From Petralouisia muris (lineage in GTDB: Bacteria > Bacillota > Clostridia > Lachnospirales > Lachnospiraceae): a stretch of 64,000 nucleotides of DNA. A program made the translations under genes and the position numbers. Where the stretch lies: the NCBI RefSeq assembly GCF_004793545.1, contig NZ_SRYA01000004.1, forward strand, positions 62,001 through 126,000. The letters run 5' to 3'. Every line of letters starts with the position of its first letter. Positions within the stretch are counted from its first letter, which is position 1. This document shows positions 43,775 to 54,321 of this stretch, piece after piece. The notes below the pieces were generated by a model, which made no database searches, had not been told where the DNA came from, and saw only the letters and a list, made by a program, of their open reading frames with translations.

Positions 43775-46700
43775 ATGATTCTATTAAAAGAAAGAGAAGG
43801 AAAGCTGATCCAGGATATCAAAGAACTCATCTACAGCCGAAAATATCCCATCACCCAGTACCGAATGTTAAAAACGGAGACGCGTTTTGAGCATGTGGAG
43901 TCAATTACTACCAACGGATGGGAAATCATGACAAACCGCCAGCTGTGGGGAGGGCACAATGAAAATTACTATTTTGAAACAGTGATTACCGTTCCTCCCG
44001 AATGTGAAGGAAAAGCTCTCGTATACGAGCTGAGAACCGGCCGGGAAGGAGAATGGGATGCGCTCAACCCGCAGTTTTCGGCATATGTAAACGGGCGCAT
44101 GGTACAAGGTTTGGATGTAAATCACCGGGAAATTCTTTTCACAAAGAGCGCACACGTCGGAGAAACCTACCGGATTTTACTGTCGGCTTACACGGGAGAT
44201 CATAATTTTTCCCTGTTCATGGATTCAGAATACAAGATCCTGGAACCCGAAGTGGAACATTATTACTATGACATTTCCGTGCCTTATGAGGTGGCAAGGC
44301 TTCTGCCTGAGGACAGTGCAGAATATATAGAAATTATCCAACATCTCAATGAATCCCTGAATCTGCTTGACCTGAGGAAAAAATATTCCACAGAATTTTA
44401 TGACAGCCTTGCACGGGCGCAGGAATATATCACAGAAGAATTTTACAAAAAAAGCTGCGGGAATGTAAAGGAAACCGTCTGCTGCGTTGGACATACCCAC
44501 ATAGACTGCGCATGGCTCTGGACCCTTAAGACCACCCAGGACAAAGCGGTAAGAAGCTTTTCCACCGTGCTGGAGCTTATGAGGAGATATCCGGAATATA
44601 AGTTCATGTCCAGCCAGCCTCAGCTTTATGACTATGTAAAGAAAAACGCGCCGGAAATTTACGCCCAGATAAAAGAACGCGTTGCAGAAGGACGCTGGGA
44701 AACCGAAGGGGGCATGTGGGTGGAAGCAGACTGCAACATCGCCTCCGGCGAGTCACTGGTGCGCCAGTTCCTGCATGGCCTGCGTTTCTTTGAAGAGGAA
44801 TTTCAAAGAAAAAATGAAATCTTATGGCTCCCGGATGTGTTTGGATATTCGGCAGCGCTGCCCCAGATTATGAAAAAATGCGGGATTAACTATTTTATGA
44901 CCACAAAAATCAGCTGGAACGAATTTGATAAAATGCCTTATGACACTTTTCTGTGGGAAGGCATAGACGGCACAAAAGTGCTGACGCACTTTTCCCCTTC
45001 CAGGGATTATGGAAAAGGCGCAATTGAGGGAAGCGCAGAAACGGAGCATTTTACCACATACAACGCAATGCTGAATCCCTCTCAGGTAAAAGGGAACTGG
45101 CAGCGTTACAGCCAGAAAGATCTTCATACAGATACGCTGATGAGCTTCGGATACGGCGATGGAGGCGGCGGTCCCACAGCAGAAATGCTGGAAAATTGCA
45201 GGAGGCTGGAACAGGGAATTCCAGGAAGCCCGAGGGCAAAACAATCCCATGCCCTTGAATTTTTCCGAAACCTGGAAAAAACCGTAAAGGAAAATCGTTA
45301 TCTGCCGAAATGGGTTGGCGAACTGTATCTGGAATATCACCGCGGCACTTATACTTCTATGGCCCGGAATAAAAAATATAACCGCCAGTCAGAGTTCGCC
45401 TGTGAAAACCTGGAGTTCTACAGTGTGCTGGCAAAGGCGCTGCTTAAGCATCCCTACCCGCAGAAAGAACTGAAGGAACTATGGGAAATCGTGCTGAGAA
45501 ACCAGTTCCATGATATTCTTCCAGGTTCTTCGATTCTGGAAGTCTACGAAGACTCCAGAAAGGAATATGAACATGTATTATCTTTAACAGAACAGATGAC
45601 AGGGAAAATTCTCCAGACAGTCGCCGATCATGTGGACGCCCGGGAAAATGATATTGTGCTCTTTAACCCCAACAATGCAAAAGGGCCGGCGCCCGTCATC
45701 ATTCCCTGCTCCTGCATTGGGGAAGATTCTGGCTCACTTGCATTGTCTGACGGCCGCAAAGAATATCCCCTTCAAAAAACGGCCGAAGGATATTTCGCTG
45801 TGCTGGATGAAATACCAGTCAGAGGATACCGCACCTACCAGACAGTGAAAAAGGAAGCTCCGGAATACAGGATGATCCGTTCTTTCCAGGACATTGACAC
45901 GCCCTATTTCCATATTGCCCTGAACGAAGCCGGGCAATTTACCAGCATTTATGACAAGGTTACGGAGCGGGAAATCATACCGAACGGAAAAACTGCAAAC
46001 CAGATCATAACTTATGAAGATAAGCCGCACAATTTTGACGCCTGGGACATTAACAATTATTATACGGAAAAATCCTGGGAGGTGGATGCGGCCGCTTCCA
46101 TGGAAATCCTGGAGGATGGACCGATAAGGGCTTGTATCCGTATCGAACATCCCTACCTGGATTCCAAAATTGTACAGTATCTGTATTTTTACAGGGATCT
46201 GTACCGTATTGACATTCGCAATGAAATCGACTGGAAAGAAGCGCAGATCCTTGTCCGGGACTACTTCCCGGTAGACATCCATACGGACGAAGCAGTGTTT
46301 GAAATTCAATATGGAAATGTAACACGCGCTGCACACAGCAATACCATGTGGGATTTTGCAAAATTTGAGGTCTGCTCCCACAAGTGGCTGGATGTCAGCG
46401 AAAACGGGTATGGCGTCAGCATTTTAAATGACTGTAAATATGGCTGCAGCGTAAAAGACGGCGTAATCGGCCTGACAATGCTGAAGTCCGCTTTATATCC
46501 AAATCCAGAAGCAGACAAAGAACTTCACACTTTCTGGTATTCTATCTGCCCCCATGAAGATGATTTCAGAAAGGGGCATACGGTAGAAAAAGCATATTTA
46601 TTTAATAATCCGCTGGTTGCTGTCATGAAACAGAAGGCGGGAGGCAGACTGCCGAAGAATTACTCTTATGTGACAGTGCAGGAACAAAATGTCGTCATCG

Positions 46701-46918
46701 AAGTGGTAAAACAGGCAGAACGTTCAGAACATACCGTAATCCGCCTTTACGAGTGCTATAACCGAAGATGCAGCATTACCTTGACTGTTAAGGAGGATTT
46801 TACAGAAGCGTGGGAGTCTGATCTGCTGGAGAACCCGGAAGTAAAACTTAAAACAGATGGAAATACGATATACACAGACATCAGGCCCTATGAAATCAAA
46901 ACGATCGTATTAAAATGA
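43775..46918 (+). CDS. GH38 alpha-mannosidase
   Basis: 1047 residues, standard length for bacterial GH38. The catalytic domain has GHTHIDCAWLW near residue 240, with zinc ligands His and Asp; MSSQPQLYDYVKK; GGMWVEADCNIASGESLVRQ; and the nucleophile region WLPDVFGYSAALPQIM near 353. A helical middle domain and beta-sandwich C-terminal domains follow (GH38C). It is a retaining zinc-dependent exo-mannosidase for alpha-1,2/1,3/1,6 linkages. No signal peptide. AAGGAG lies before the ATG. It complements the GH125 enzyme so that mixed-linkage manno-oligosaccharides can be taken apart in the cytoplasm. Confidence 0.95.
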   Translation: MILLKEREGKLIQDIKELIYSRKYPITQYRMLKTETRFEHVESITTNGWEIMTNRQLWGGHNENYYFETVITVPPECEGKALVYELRTGREGEWDALNPQFSAYVNGRMVQGLDVNHREILFTKSAHVGETYRILLSAYTGDHNFSLFMDSEYKILEPEVEHYYYDISVPYEVARLLPEDSAEYIEIIQHLNESLNLLDLRKKYSTEFYDSLARAQEYITEEFYKKSCGNVKETVCCVGHTHIDCAWLWTLKTTQDKAVRSFSTVLELMRRYPEYKFMSSQPQLYDYVKKNAPEIYAQIKERVAEGRWETEGGMWVEADCNIASGESLVRQFLHGLRFFEEEFQRKNEILWLPDVFGYSAALPQIMKKCGINYFMTTKISWNEFDKMPYDTFLWEGIDGTKVLTHFSPSRDYGKGAIEGSAETEHFTTYNAMLNPSQVKGNWQRYSQKDLHTDTLMSFGYGDGGGGPTAEMLENCRRLEQGIPGSPRAKQSHALEFFRNLEKTVKENRYLPKWVGELYLEYHRGTYTSMARNKKYNRQSEFACENLEFYSVLAKALLKHPYPQKELKELWEIVLRNQFHDILPGSSILEVYEDSRKEYEHVLSLTEQMTGKILQTVADHVDARENDIVLFNPNNAKGPAPVIIPCSCIGEDSGSLALSDGRKEYPLQKTAEGYFAVLDEIPVRGYRTYQTVKKEAPEYRMIRSFQDIDTPYFHIALNEAGQFTSIYDKVTEREIIPNGKTANQIITYEDKPHNFDAWDINNYYTEKSWEVDAAASMEILEDGPIRACIRIEHPYLDSKIVQYLYFYRDLYRIDIRNEIDWKEAQILVRDYFPVDIHTDEAVFEIQYGNVTRAAHSNTMWDFAKFEVCSHKWLDVSENGYGVSILNDCKYGCSVKDGVIGLTMLKSALYPNPEADKELHTFWYSICPHEDDFRKGHTVEKAYLFNNPLVAVMKQKAGGRLPKNYSYVTVQEQNVVIEVVKQAERSEHTVIRLYECYNRRCSITLTVKEDFTEAWESDLLENPEVKLKTDGNTIYTDIRPYEIKTIVLK

Positions 46919-46989
46919 GAGTTCATAACTTTGCAGCCCGTTAACAGTACACTAGCAGCTATATCACTTATCATATCAGGAGATAAAAT

Positions 46990-48231
46990 ATGGAGAAAAA
47001 ATATATCATTGACACATCAGAAAACAGAGCATTTATGTCAGAAATCAGAGATAATCTATTGCAATTCGGGCGCCAGTTCCCATCCCCGGAAGGAGCATCC
47101 TACTATCTGGGAGATGACGGTACCCCTTGGAAAGAACGGAACCGTGAAACATGGATCACCTGCCGCATGGCCCATGTGTACAGCATTGGAACCTTGCTGG
47201 GTCATGAAGGCAGCCAGCAGCTGGTGGATGCGGCCCTCAAAGGGCTTACCGGCATATTGAAGGATGAACAAAACGGGGGCTGGTATGCAGGAATTACTCC
47301 AGAAGGCAGCATTGTGCAGGGGAAACAGTGCTATGCCCACGCCTTTGTGATTCTTGCCTCCACCTCCGCGCTTCTGGCCGGGCGGGATGGCGCATCAGAA
47401 TTGCTGGAAAAGGCTCTTAAGACTTTTGATCAGTATTTCTGGGACACAAAAAACAGCCTGACATTTGATGCCTGGAATACGGAGCTTACCGTGCTGGACG
47501 ATTACCGCGGCATTAATGCCAATATGCATACCGTAGAAGCATTCCTTGCAGTGGCGGACGCCACGGGAAATCAGGAATACCGGGAAAGGGCCGGCCGGAT
47601 AATCGACCATGTCATCGGCTGGGCCGCTGATAACCAGGACAGAATACCAGAACATTTTACTAAGAATTGGGAGGCGGATCTGGAATGCAACCAGGACAAA
47701 CCGGACGACCCCTTCAAGCCTTACGGCGCAACGCCGGGACACGGCATTGAATGGGCAAGGCTGATCAGCCAGTGGGCATGCGCAACCTACGGTACAGAAA
47801 ACGACGGAAAATATATTGAAATGGCCGAACGGTTATACCGCCGGGCCATCAATGACGCATGGAATGCAGACGGCGCGCCGGGCATCGTCTATACTACGAA
47901 TTGGAACGGAGAACCAGTCGTGCATGACCGTATGCACTGGACGCTGGCAGAGGCCATTAACACTTCCGCCGTATTATACAGAATCACCAAAAAGCAGGAA
48001 TATGCGGATGATTACGCCATGTTCATGCAATATCTGGACGAAACCGTTCTGGATCATGAAAAGGGCTCCTGGTTCCATCAATTGGATGAGCACAATCAGC
48101 TGATGGGTACTGTATGGCCAGGGAAATCGGATATTTATCATGCCCTGCAGGCAACGCTGATACCGTATTATCCGGTAGATGTGTCAATTGCGGCGGCTGT
48201 AAAGCAGAATGCAGGAAAACAGATATCATAA
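46990..48231 (+). CDS. AGE-family sugar epimerase/isomerase, probable mannose isomerase
   Basis: 413 residues of the N-acylglucosamine 2-epimerase/YihS family, an (alpha/alpha)6 barrel. Conserved residues appear in TWITCRMAHVYSIG, NANMHTVEAFLAV, ATPGHGIEWARLISQWA, MHWTLAEAI and KSDIYHALQATLIPYYP, which supply the active-site His, Glu and Arg. Members without ATP-binding features act on free sugars such as mannose, glucose and sulfoquinovose. In this operon, after two alpha-mannosidases, conversion of mannose to fructose is the most reasonable role. GGAG ribosome site 8 bases upstream; a terminator follows. Confidence 0.88.
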   Translation: MEKKYIIDTSENRAFMSEIRDNLLQFGRQFPSPEGASYYLGDDGTPWKERNRETWITCRMAHVYSIGTLLGHEGSQQLVDAALKGLTGILKDEQNGGWYAGITPEGSIVQGKQCYAHAFVILASTSALLAGRDGASELLEKALKTFDQYFWDTKNSLTFDAWNTELTVLDDYRGINANMHTVEAFLAVADATGNQEYRERAGRIIDHVIGWAADNQDRIPEHFTKNWEADLECNQDKPDDPFKPYGATPGHGIEWARLISQWACATYGTENDGKYIEMAERLYRRAINDAWNADGAPGIVYTTNWNGEPVVHDRMHWTLAEAINTSAVLYRITKKQEYADDYAMFMQYLDETVLDHEKGSWFHQLDEHNQLMGTVWPGKSDIYHALQATLIPYYPVDVSIAAAVKQNAGKQIS

Positions 48232-48267
48232 GAGACTGACAACGTAACTATCTGTTTAAGAACGGGG

Positions 48268-48299
48268 CTGTGGGAGAATGATATTTTCCCACAGTTTTG
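48268..48299 (+). terminator. Terminator of mannoside operon
   Basis: CTGTGGGA (48268-48275) and TCCCACAG (48287-48294) form the stem, followed by TTTTGTTACTTTT. Confidence 0.85.
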
Positions 48300-48379
48300 T
48301 TACTTTTCTCCCGTTATATTCATTCGTTTTCATATCTATAGACATACTATCCAACGGAAATCCTTTTGTTCGGATCAAT

Positions 48380-51094
48380 TTACATGCTTTCAATCAATTC
48401 ATTTAGTTTTCTCAACAGCAGCTCATCCGGCTCCAGGTGATGGATGAATGAACTATCCATTCCATTCCTCCTCAACCTGTCAATCCATAGCAACGCTGCC
48501 TCCCGGCTGATGTTTTGCTCCAACATGCCATAATAAATATACGCCAGTTCGTTTGATACATTTGTATTAAAGACCGCCGGTTCATCTGAGTTAACGCAGA
48601 CAATTACATTCTGGGCGTTGTTTATCTGATTCATTTGATATAACTGGTTTGCCTCCACTACATCCAAATCAGCAATCGCCGTATTGGAAGAAGGATTTAC
48701 TTCTAAAATAACGCCTTTTCTCCCCAGCTTTTTCTTCAATATTTTCTGCAGTTCCTCTACAATTAACAAATCCTGCTCCGTAATTTCATAATGAATGGGC
48801 CTTTCCATCTCTTTCACAAATTTTTTACAGTGTCTGGCCGCAGCCAGCAGCATAGGATCCCAGTGAATTTTTTTCCCTGAACACATCCTGCTGCAAAATT
48901 CCTTTTCTACCATTTCATATTCTGTTTCATATTTCGTTTCATGGAAAGCAAATAATCTGTGGTAACCTGATATCAGAAGTTCCAATGCAATTCCTTCCTG
49001 TTCCATTTCCACACATTCTTTTCTAGTTCCATAGATTTTCCCAGACAGCTCATAAATCTGCTTTTCCATATACGCCAAAATAGTGGCCTGGAAATCACTG
49101 TAATTTTTACTCAATGTATCATACGCCCAAAGATAGTTTTCCAACGCCTCTATCTGCGGAATGATTATAACTGGATTTTGATTTTTCCATTCCCGGGCCG
49201 AAATACCAAGTGCAATCCCATGTCCGATTCGATCTCCTGCATGAAATTTCAAATATTCCACAGATTCGTCAATCCTTCTCAGCCCTGACAAAATATGCCG
49301 AAAATCTTCTCCCGCATGAAAAGTAAAACCCAGACTCTGGGTATAGTCTCCGTACTCATTTCTCCTTCCGATCTTTTCAATGCTGCTGTCCCTTGCTTGT
49401 TCATAAATCGGCGCAAATACCCAAACCGGCGTTGAATTTTCCAAGCTTGCTGCATCTATCCCCACCAGATATCTGCTCAACTCGCTGTATTCTGTCCTCA
49501 ATTGAATCAAATTTCCGATTTGCTCTTTATATTCTTTTTGAAGTTCACCAAAATGAAAATATGAGCAGTCTGCTTTTCCGTTTTGAAAACATTTCTCCGG
49601 CACTGACTCATCCGGCTTTTTCAGAAAATGAATCACCAGTCCCACCTGTGGAATTTTGCGATAAAGAATATATTCCTTTTTTTCCTCATCATAATAGGAA
49701 TAGTCTTCCTTTAATATTTTCTGATACGCCTTCAGAAAATCCAGTATTTCCATTTTGCACTTTGCGTAAGCCACCGGTATGGAAGATCGAAATTCAACCT
49801 TATATAAATCCTGGTTCTGCAACTGTTCCCGCATTGCAGTTTCCCAGAAATTTTTTATATTCACATGATTCAACGCAGAATTCACGCTATAATGCTCCTG
49901 CTGAAAATAATCCAATCCTTTTATTGTCTTTTGCTGCACACTCACATGAAACAAATAATTTCTGATCCTCAAATACTGCATCATGCATTGTTTCATATCC
50001 TCTGTCATTTGTTCGTTTATCATCATATATAACGCATAATATAAAAAAATATTTTCATCAATCGTATGAAGCTCGGCGTTTTCATTCAGGATAGACGTAC
50101 AAAAGCGCTCACTAGAAAAAGCTTTCTGTTGAACTTCTGCAAGACGGTCCCATAGCCTTGTATAATAAGTGGTGATTTCTTTTTCATTTTTATCCTGATA
50201 ATTATCTCTGAAAAATTTCTCGAACGGCTGTCCTTCCTGAAATTTTTCAATCAGCTCCCCGACTTCTTTCCCATATGCATCCGGTCCATGCCGCTGCCCC
50301 TTAGTCAAAAGAGATGAAATTTCCAAAGCCAGATACGCCCTGGCAATTCCACAGCCCAAGATGTAAAAAATTATTCGTTTATTTTGTTCTTCCGTGCCGT
50401 CTACAAATTTCCGCCCCCAAAAAAACTTGCTATCTTTTATCGTAAGCGGAGCCATCAGTGAATCCCATATGCTTGGAAATGTTCTGGACACTCCTTTGTG
50501 CAGATGGTTCTCGGCGACTCCTTTTTCCAGAATTTTGGACAGCTGCTGATCTGCCACTTCTATATTTCCATAAAAATAATCCAGACAACTGGCATCCAAT
50601 TCTCCGTGGTTGATAATCATATAGACAATGGCAATCACATCCATCGGAATGTGACAGTTCAGGCTGTGAAACAAAGTTACTTTGTTATTATTTGCAAATC
50701 CGCCAAATAGCTCTTCATCGTTTTTGTTTCTCCAGTATTTAAACACGATCCGTCCATCCCGATGTGAAATTAAAGCAGCCGCCATCTTTTTCATAATATA
50801 TTGATACAGCTGTAAAGCATTGTCAAAGCCTTCTGCACCATCACCATAACCATAAAAAAGGTAGCATTTTTCCAGATACAGGTAAATTTCATCATAGGAA
50901 TAGATATTATAGTTTCGGCGGATATAGCTGATCAATTCACTTTTCAGACGCTTTCGTATCTCTTTGGCCTTCTTTTCCTCTCCTGCTCTTACAGCAACAA
51001 TAAATTCATTGATAAGGTCTTCCCGGAATGCCTCCATAGATGTAAATGGATAGCATAAAACACCCAAAAAGCGGTTAATAGAATCATTAATCAT
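48380..51094 (-). CDS. rdrB: RdrB-like adenosine deaminase of a RADAR anti-phage system
   Basis: 904 residues. All adenosine-deaminase metal and catalytic motifs are present but widely spaced: HLHKG in AENHLHKGVSRTF (near 195; zinc ligands), FHAGEDF (near 591; His and catalytic Glu), RIGHGIAL (near 621; His), NPSSNTAI (near 798) and VNSDEPAVF (near 831; Asp ligands). Ordinary adenosine deaminases have about 350 residues; the ~900-residue size with large insertions is typical of RdrB. RdrB forms large shells with RdrA and deaminates adenine nucleotides or RNA during phage infection. It follows the ATPase gene by 26 bases on the same strand, the known rdrA-rdrB order. RADAR assignment is from architecture, not from a search. 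Confidence 0.85.
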   Translation of the reverse strand: MINDSINRFLGVLCYPFTSMEAFREDLINEFIVAVRAGEEKKAKEIRKRLKSELISYIRRNYNIYSYDEIYLYLEKCYLFYGYGDGAEGFDNALQLYQYIMKKMAAALISHRDGRIVFKYWRNKNDEELFGGFANNNKVTLFHSLNCHIPMDVIAIVYMIINHGELDASCLDYFYGNIEVADQQLSKILEKGVAENHLHKGVSRTFPSIWDSLMAPLTIKDSKFFWGRKFVDGTEEQNKRIIFYILGCGIARAYLALEISSLLTKGQRHGPDAYGKEVGELIEKFQEGQPFEKFFRDNYQDKNEKEITTYYTRLWDRLAEVQQKAFSSERFCTSILNENAELHTIDENIFLYYALYMMINEQMTEDMKQCMMQYLRIRNYLFHVSVQQKTIKGLDYFQQEHYSVNSALNHVNIKNFWETAMREQLQNQDLYKVEFRSSIPVAYAKCKMEILDFLKAYQKILKEDYSYYDEEKKEYILYRKIPQVGLVIHFLKKPDESVPEKCFQNGKADCSYFHFGELQKEYKEQIGNLIQLRTEYSELSRYLVGIDAASLENSTPVWVFAPIYEQARDSSIEKIGRRNEYGDYTQSLGFTFHAGEDFRHILSGLRRIDESVEYLKFHAGDRIGHGIALGISAREWKNQNPVIIIPQIEALENYLWAYDTLSKNYSDFQATILAYMEKQIYELSGKIYGTRKECVEMEQEGIALELLISGYHRLFAFHETKYETEYEMVEKEFCSRMCSGKKIHWDPMLLAAARHCKKFVKEMERPIHYEITEQDLLIVEELQKILKKKLGRKGVILEVNPSSNTAIADLDVVEANQLYQMNQINNAQNVIVCVNSDEPAVFNTNVSNELAYIYYGMLEQNISREAALLWIDRLRRNGMDSSFIHHLEPDELLLRKLNELIESM

Positions 51095-51120
51095 GATATT
51101 TACCTCTGCTTATCCATTAA

Positions 51121-54100
51121 CTATGAAGAAAATAACTCCTCGAAGTCTTCGGAATCTATTTTCTGTTCTAAGTTCTTATTCAATTCATCTATAAAATTCT
51201 CCAATGTCTGTTTGTCAGCCTCCTTATGTGCAGTTGGTAATTCTCTGGCTATCTCTGACAACAAACGGGCATTCTGCACAATATTTTCACTCTGCTCCGC
51301 TTCCATTTTGTATTTATACAGACATTGCAAAAGAAACGTAAAATAGGAATGCTGACTAATCCATGTATCCCAGTCCTGCGATGTATCCTCGTCCTGTATA
51401 TTCGGCTCGGCTGACGCCTTTTGCAATTCATTTAAAATCTGCTGCGCTTCAGACTGCCCATACCAGACATAGGGATTTCCAGCTAATTGTTCAAGTTCCC
51501 TGATTACACTCCTATATGTCTCAAGAGACATTCCCTTCTGAAAGTCCGTTTTATTATCATGAAGAATCTTTTTAACACTATTACGTGTGCGTTTTGCTAC
51601 CGTTTTGGATACGCCAACATACGTATTTATTAAATCTTTCCAACTTTCATCGGCGTTACTTGTCTTCAATCTCCACTCTTCCTCTTCTTCCAGAGCCTTT
51701 TTGATAAATTTAAGATATCTCTTTATCATCATTTTTAAATAAACAGTTACATTCTCTGCAACTTCTGCATGCCAAAGCATGCCTGAATCTATTGCTTTTA
51801 AAACTTCTGTCTTTCTTTCCAGATTTCTTCTTTCTATATCATCTGTAATCTTTTTCTGCTCTCCATTTTTTTCCACAACATACAAATCATTCAAATGAAT
51901 CTCTTTCCACTTTTCTTCAATTTCATCCTTATCCTGCACTGCCAGAATTCTGTCCAATGTATTTAACAAAATCCGCCGCATCTCCTTTTTTTCTCCCAAG
52001 TTCTCTTCATCCTTGACAACTGCATTTATTTCATCCTCAAATAATCTTAACACAATATTCTGTGTAACAGAACTTGACAGTTGATTACGGATATATGCAA
52101 ATTCCTTCCAAAAAACAGAGTAGTACCTGGCAATCATCTTTGATGTCTTTTTCCCATTTACCTTAGCTGCCGATGAAAAGGCCCTCCACATAGCAATTAC
52201 AACACTCTGTTCTAATTCCGCTGTGGCAATCGTCTCCTTAGCCAATGCTTCCGATGATTTATTTTCATATAATCTCAATATTCCATCTAAGGGAAGATTT
52301 TTATAATATGCCAGATTCAGGATCAAATCTCCCTTCAGCAAAAAGCTGCTGTTTACGTCCTTCAGCTTCATATCTTGCAGCTCCGGGTATTCTTTTTTCC
52401 ATTTCTTTAACGCCTCATTTTTCAATTTTGCCTCTTCTGCAGTTTCCCATCTGTAATCGGAAACCTCCATAACCTTTTCCGCTATCACAGGATGGAAAAA
52501 CAAGTCTTTCATTGCTTGATCCTTTAGAACTTTGTAACATCCATCTTCTTTTATCTGTTTTTCATAATGATCCACTTCGTACAGAAGCCTGGCAGCAAAA
52601 TCTACCAGAATAAACAGGGAAAACCTTTCTATGGGATCCGCTATATGATACATTTCCTGATATTCTTCCTGGCTTAGTGGATTGTCCCCTTGAACTTCTA
52701 GCCTGGCACTCTTGTAAATAACCGCTCCTGCATTGTCAAAAAACACTTTGCTGTCTGTATTTGTCCCTATATGGAAGAAATTCAACTGAATATCATTTCT
52801 ATATTTGTTATAAATCGGTTTGGAAGAAATAATGGTATCCAACAGCAGTTTCTTTTCCTTGGAATAATCCCTCCCCGGCGCTTTCTTTTTCTCCGAAATT
52901 TCACCTAATACGTTATAGACATTGTTCAGGCCGCGAGAAGTATTGTCAAATAAATGATATGTATATGGCAGATTTTGACTTTCATTTTCTTTTTGGCTTC
53001 GGCCTTCTGTGTCTTCCTCGATCTCCGCATAACGGAAAAAAGCTGGATCAACCCAACCCTCTAATTTCTGAACCAGCAGCTCTGAAAGCGTTATTCCCAC
53101 TTTCTGTCTTCTGTCTCTCTGCTCTTCTGCAGGGGAGGCTTCTTCCGTCTGATTCTCTTCCCCATCCGCAATACAGTAATTTCCCTTTTCCGCTAAAGAC
53201 CAAAGTTTAATATTGTACCTGTATGCAGGAGGAATAATTTTTTTCAGATATTCATAAGCAAGCTGCTTTTTGCTGGCAAGCAGCGTATTGCTGCCCATTT
53301 TCTGGTCCAAAATATCCCTGTTCAGCACATTTTCCTGTCTGAGAAAATCCAGGGTCAATGCTTCCTCAAATGTTTCCAAATCCCCGGAAATGAAAGTGAC
53401 AATATTTTCATTGGACAGATAAGACAGCAGGGTCTTTACTACATCCGCACACCGATATGTACTTAAATCAATATCGTCTATAAACAGAAAAAGGAGGCTG
53501 CCGTCTTGCTTCTTTGCATCGACCAGCTCATCAACCAATTCATTAAATTTATTAATAAATTCCGTATCCGAATTAAACACACTGGTGGAGCGGTTTACAT
53601 AATCATTCTCCGTCGTGTATTGGCGGATCAAGATATCCCGGTATTCTTTCTGAATATAGGTATACTGTTTAATCACTTCATCATATTTTATCCGAAGAAC
53701 GGTTTTCTTAATGCAGTCTATATTACCTTTTTTCAGCCTTTTTTTCTCTTCCTCGTCCCTTTCCTTTATCACTTCATTCAGCATTCCCAAAACTGTTGCC
53801 ATCAGTGTGCCAGATTCCGACATGTTCTCTGGAACGATGATGGGAAGTATAATATCATTCGACGCCCGCTTACTCTTTTCCAGCTGAACCCGTATGGTCT
53901 TTAAAATAGATGTCTTACCGGCTCCCCTGACCCCTATAATTCCTATATTGTTGGTTTTTTGATCTTTATTCCCGCCATTTACTTTTTGTCCTTCAGCGTC
54001 GTCCATGGAGTTTTTTTCCTCACGAAACAGTTCTATCTGATGATAGATCCGTTTGTAGTTTGGCATAATTAATTCGGCCTCTGAATCCGACAGACATCTT

Positions 54101-54138
54101 GCTCCTATCTTATTTTGGTTTCCCTTTTGTTCACTCAT
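51121..54138 (-). CDS. rdrA: RdrA-like P-loop ATPase of a RADAR anti-phage system
   Basis: 1005 residues. Walker A is GVRGAGKTS (residues 69-77) and Walker B FLFIDDIDLS (near 218-226), followed by sensor-like ISGDLETFEEAL: a KAP/AAA-type ATPase module. The remainder is helical and Glu/Lys-rich, with no membrane helix or nuclease motif. Size, N-terminal ATPase position and linkage to a giant adenosine deaminase match RdrA, which assembles as a ring on RdrB and is thought to sense phage or regulate the deaminase. AGGGGGAA precedes the ATG. A promoter lies about 185 bases upstream. No accessory rdrC/rdrD membrane gene is seen next to it. Confidence 0.82.
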   Translation of the reverse strand: MSEQKGNQNKIGARCLSDSEAELIMPNYKRIYHQIELFREEKNSMDDAEGQKVNGGNKDQKTNNIGIIGVRGAGKTSILKTIRVQLEKSKRASNDIILPIIVPENMSESGTLMATVLGMLNEVIKERDEEEKKRLKKGNIDCIKKTVLRIKYDEVIKQYTYIQKEYRDILIRQYTTENDYVNRSTSVFNSDTEFINKFNELVDELVDAKKQDGSLLFLFIDDIDLSTYRCADVVKTLLSYLSNENIVTFISGDLETFEEALTLDFLRQENVLNRDILDQKMGSNTLLASKKQLAYEYLKKIIPPAYRYNIKLWSLAEKGNYCIADGEENQTEEASPAEEQRDRRQKVGITLSELLVQKLEGWVDPAFFRYAEIEEDTEGRSQKENESQNLPYTYHLFDNTSRGLNNVYNVLGEISEKKKAPGRDYSKEKKLLLDTIISSKPIYNKYRNDIQLNFFHIGTNTDSKVFFDNAGAVIYKSARLEVQGDNPLSQEEYQEMYHIADPIERFSLFILVDFAARLLYEVDHYEKQIKEDGCYKVLKDQAMKDLFFHPVIAEKVMEVSDYRWETAEEAKLKNEALKKWKKEYPELQDMKLKDVNSSFLLKGDLILNLAYYKNLPLDGILRLYENKSSEALAKETIATAELEQSVVIAMWRAFSSAAKVNGKKTSKMIARYYSVFWKEFAYIRNQLSSSVTQNIVLRLFEDEINAVVKDEENLGEKKEMRRILLNTLDRILAVQDKDEIEEKWKEIHLNDLYVVEKNGEQKKITDDIERRNLERKTEVLKAIDSGMLWHAEVAENVTVYLKMMIKRYLKFIKKALEEEEEWRLKTSNADESWKDLINTYVGVSKTVAKRTRNSVKKILHDNKTDFQKGMSLETYRSVIRELEQLAGNPYVWYGQSEAQQILNELQKASAEPNIQDEDTSQDWDTWISQHSYFTFLLQCLYKYKMEAEQSENIVQNARLLSEIARELPTAHKEADKQTLENFIDELNKNLEQKIDSEDFEELFSS

Positions 54139-54321
54139 TCTTATTCCCCCTTATACTTTTCCCTTGGTTTTCTCTTTCAACCGGCAAACAGAACATATTT
54201 CACCAATTCCTGCCCTGACTTTATGCCTGATGACTTTGAAGCTCCTGCCCCAAGCATATCATAAAATTTCCCAGTCTGTATCATGCTCATTTTAATTTTC
54301 TATGCAAACTGTAATATGTAT

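Noticed and set aside
48380-51094. Housekeeping adenosine or AMP deaminase
   Set aside because: Length is more than twice that of such enzymes and it is coupled to a giant P-loop ATPase gene.
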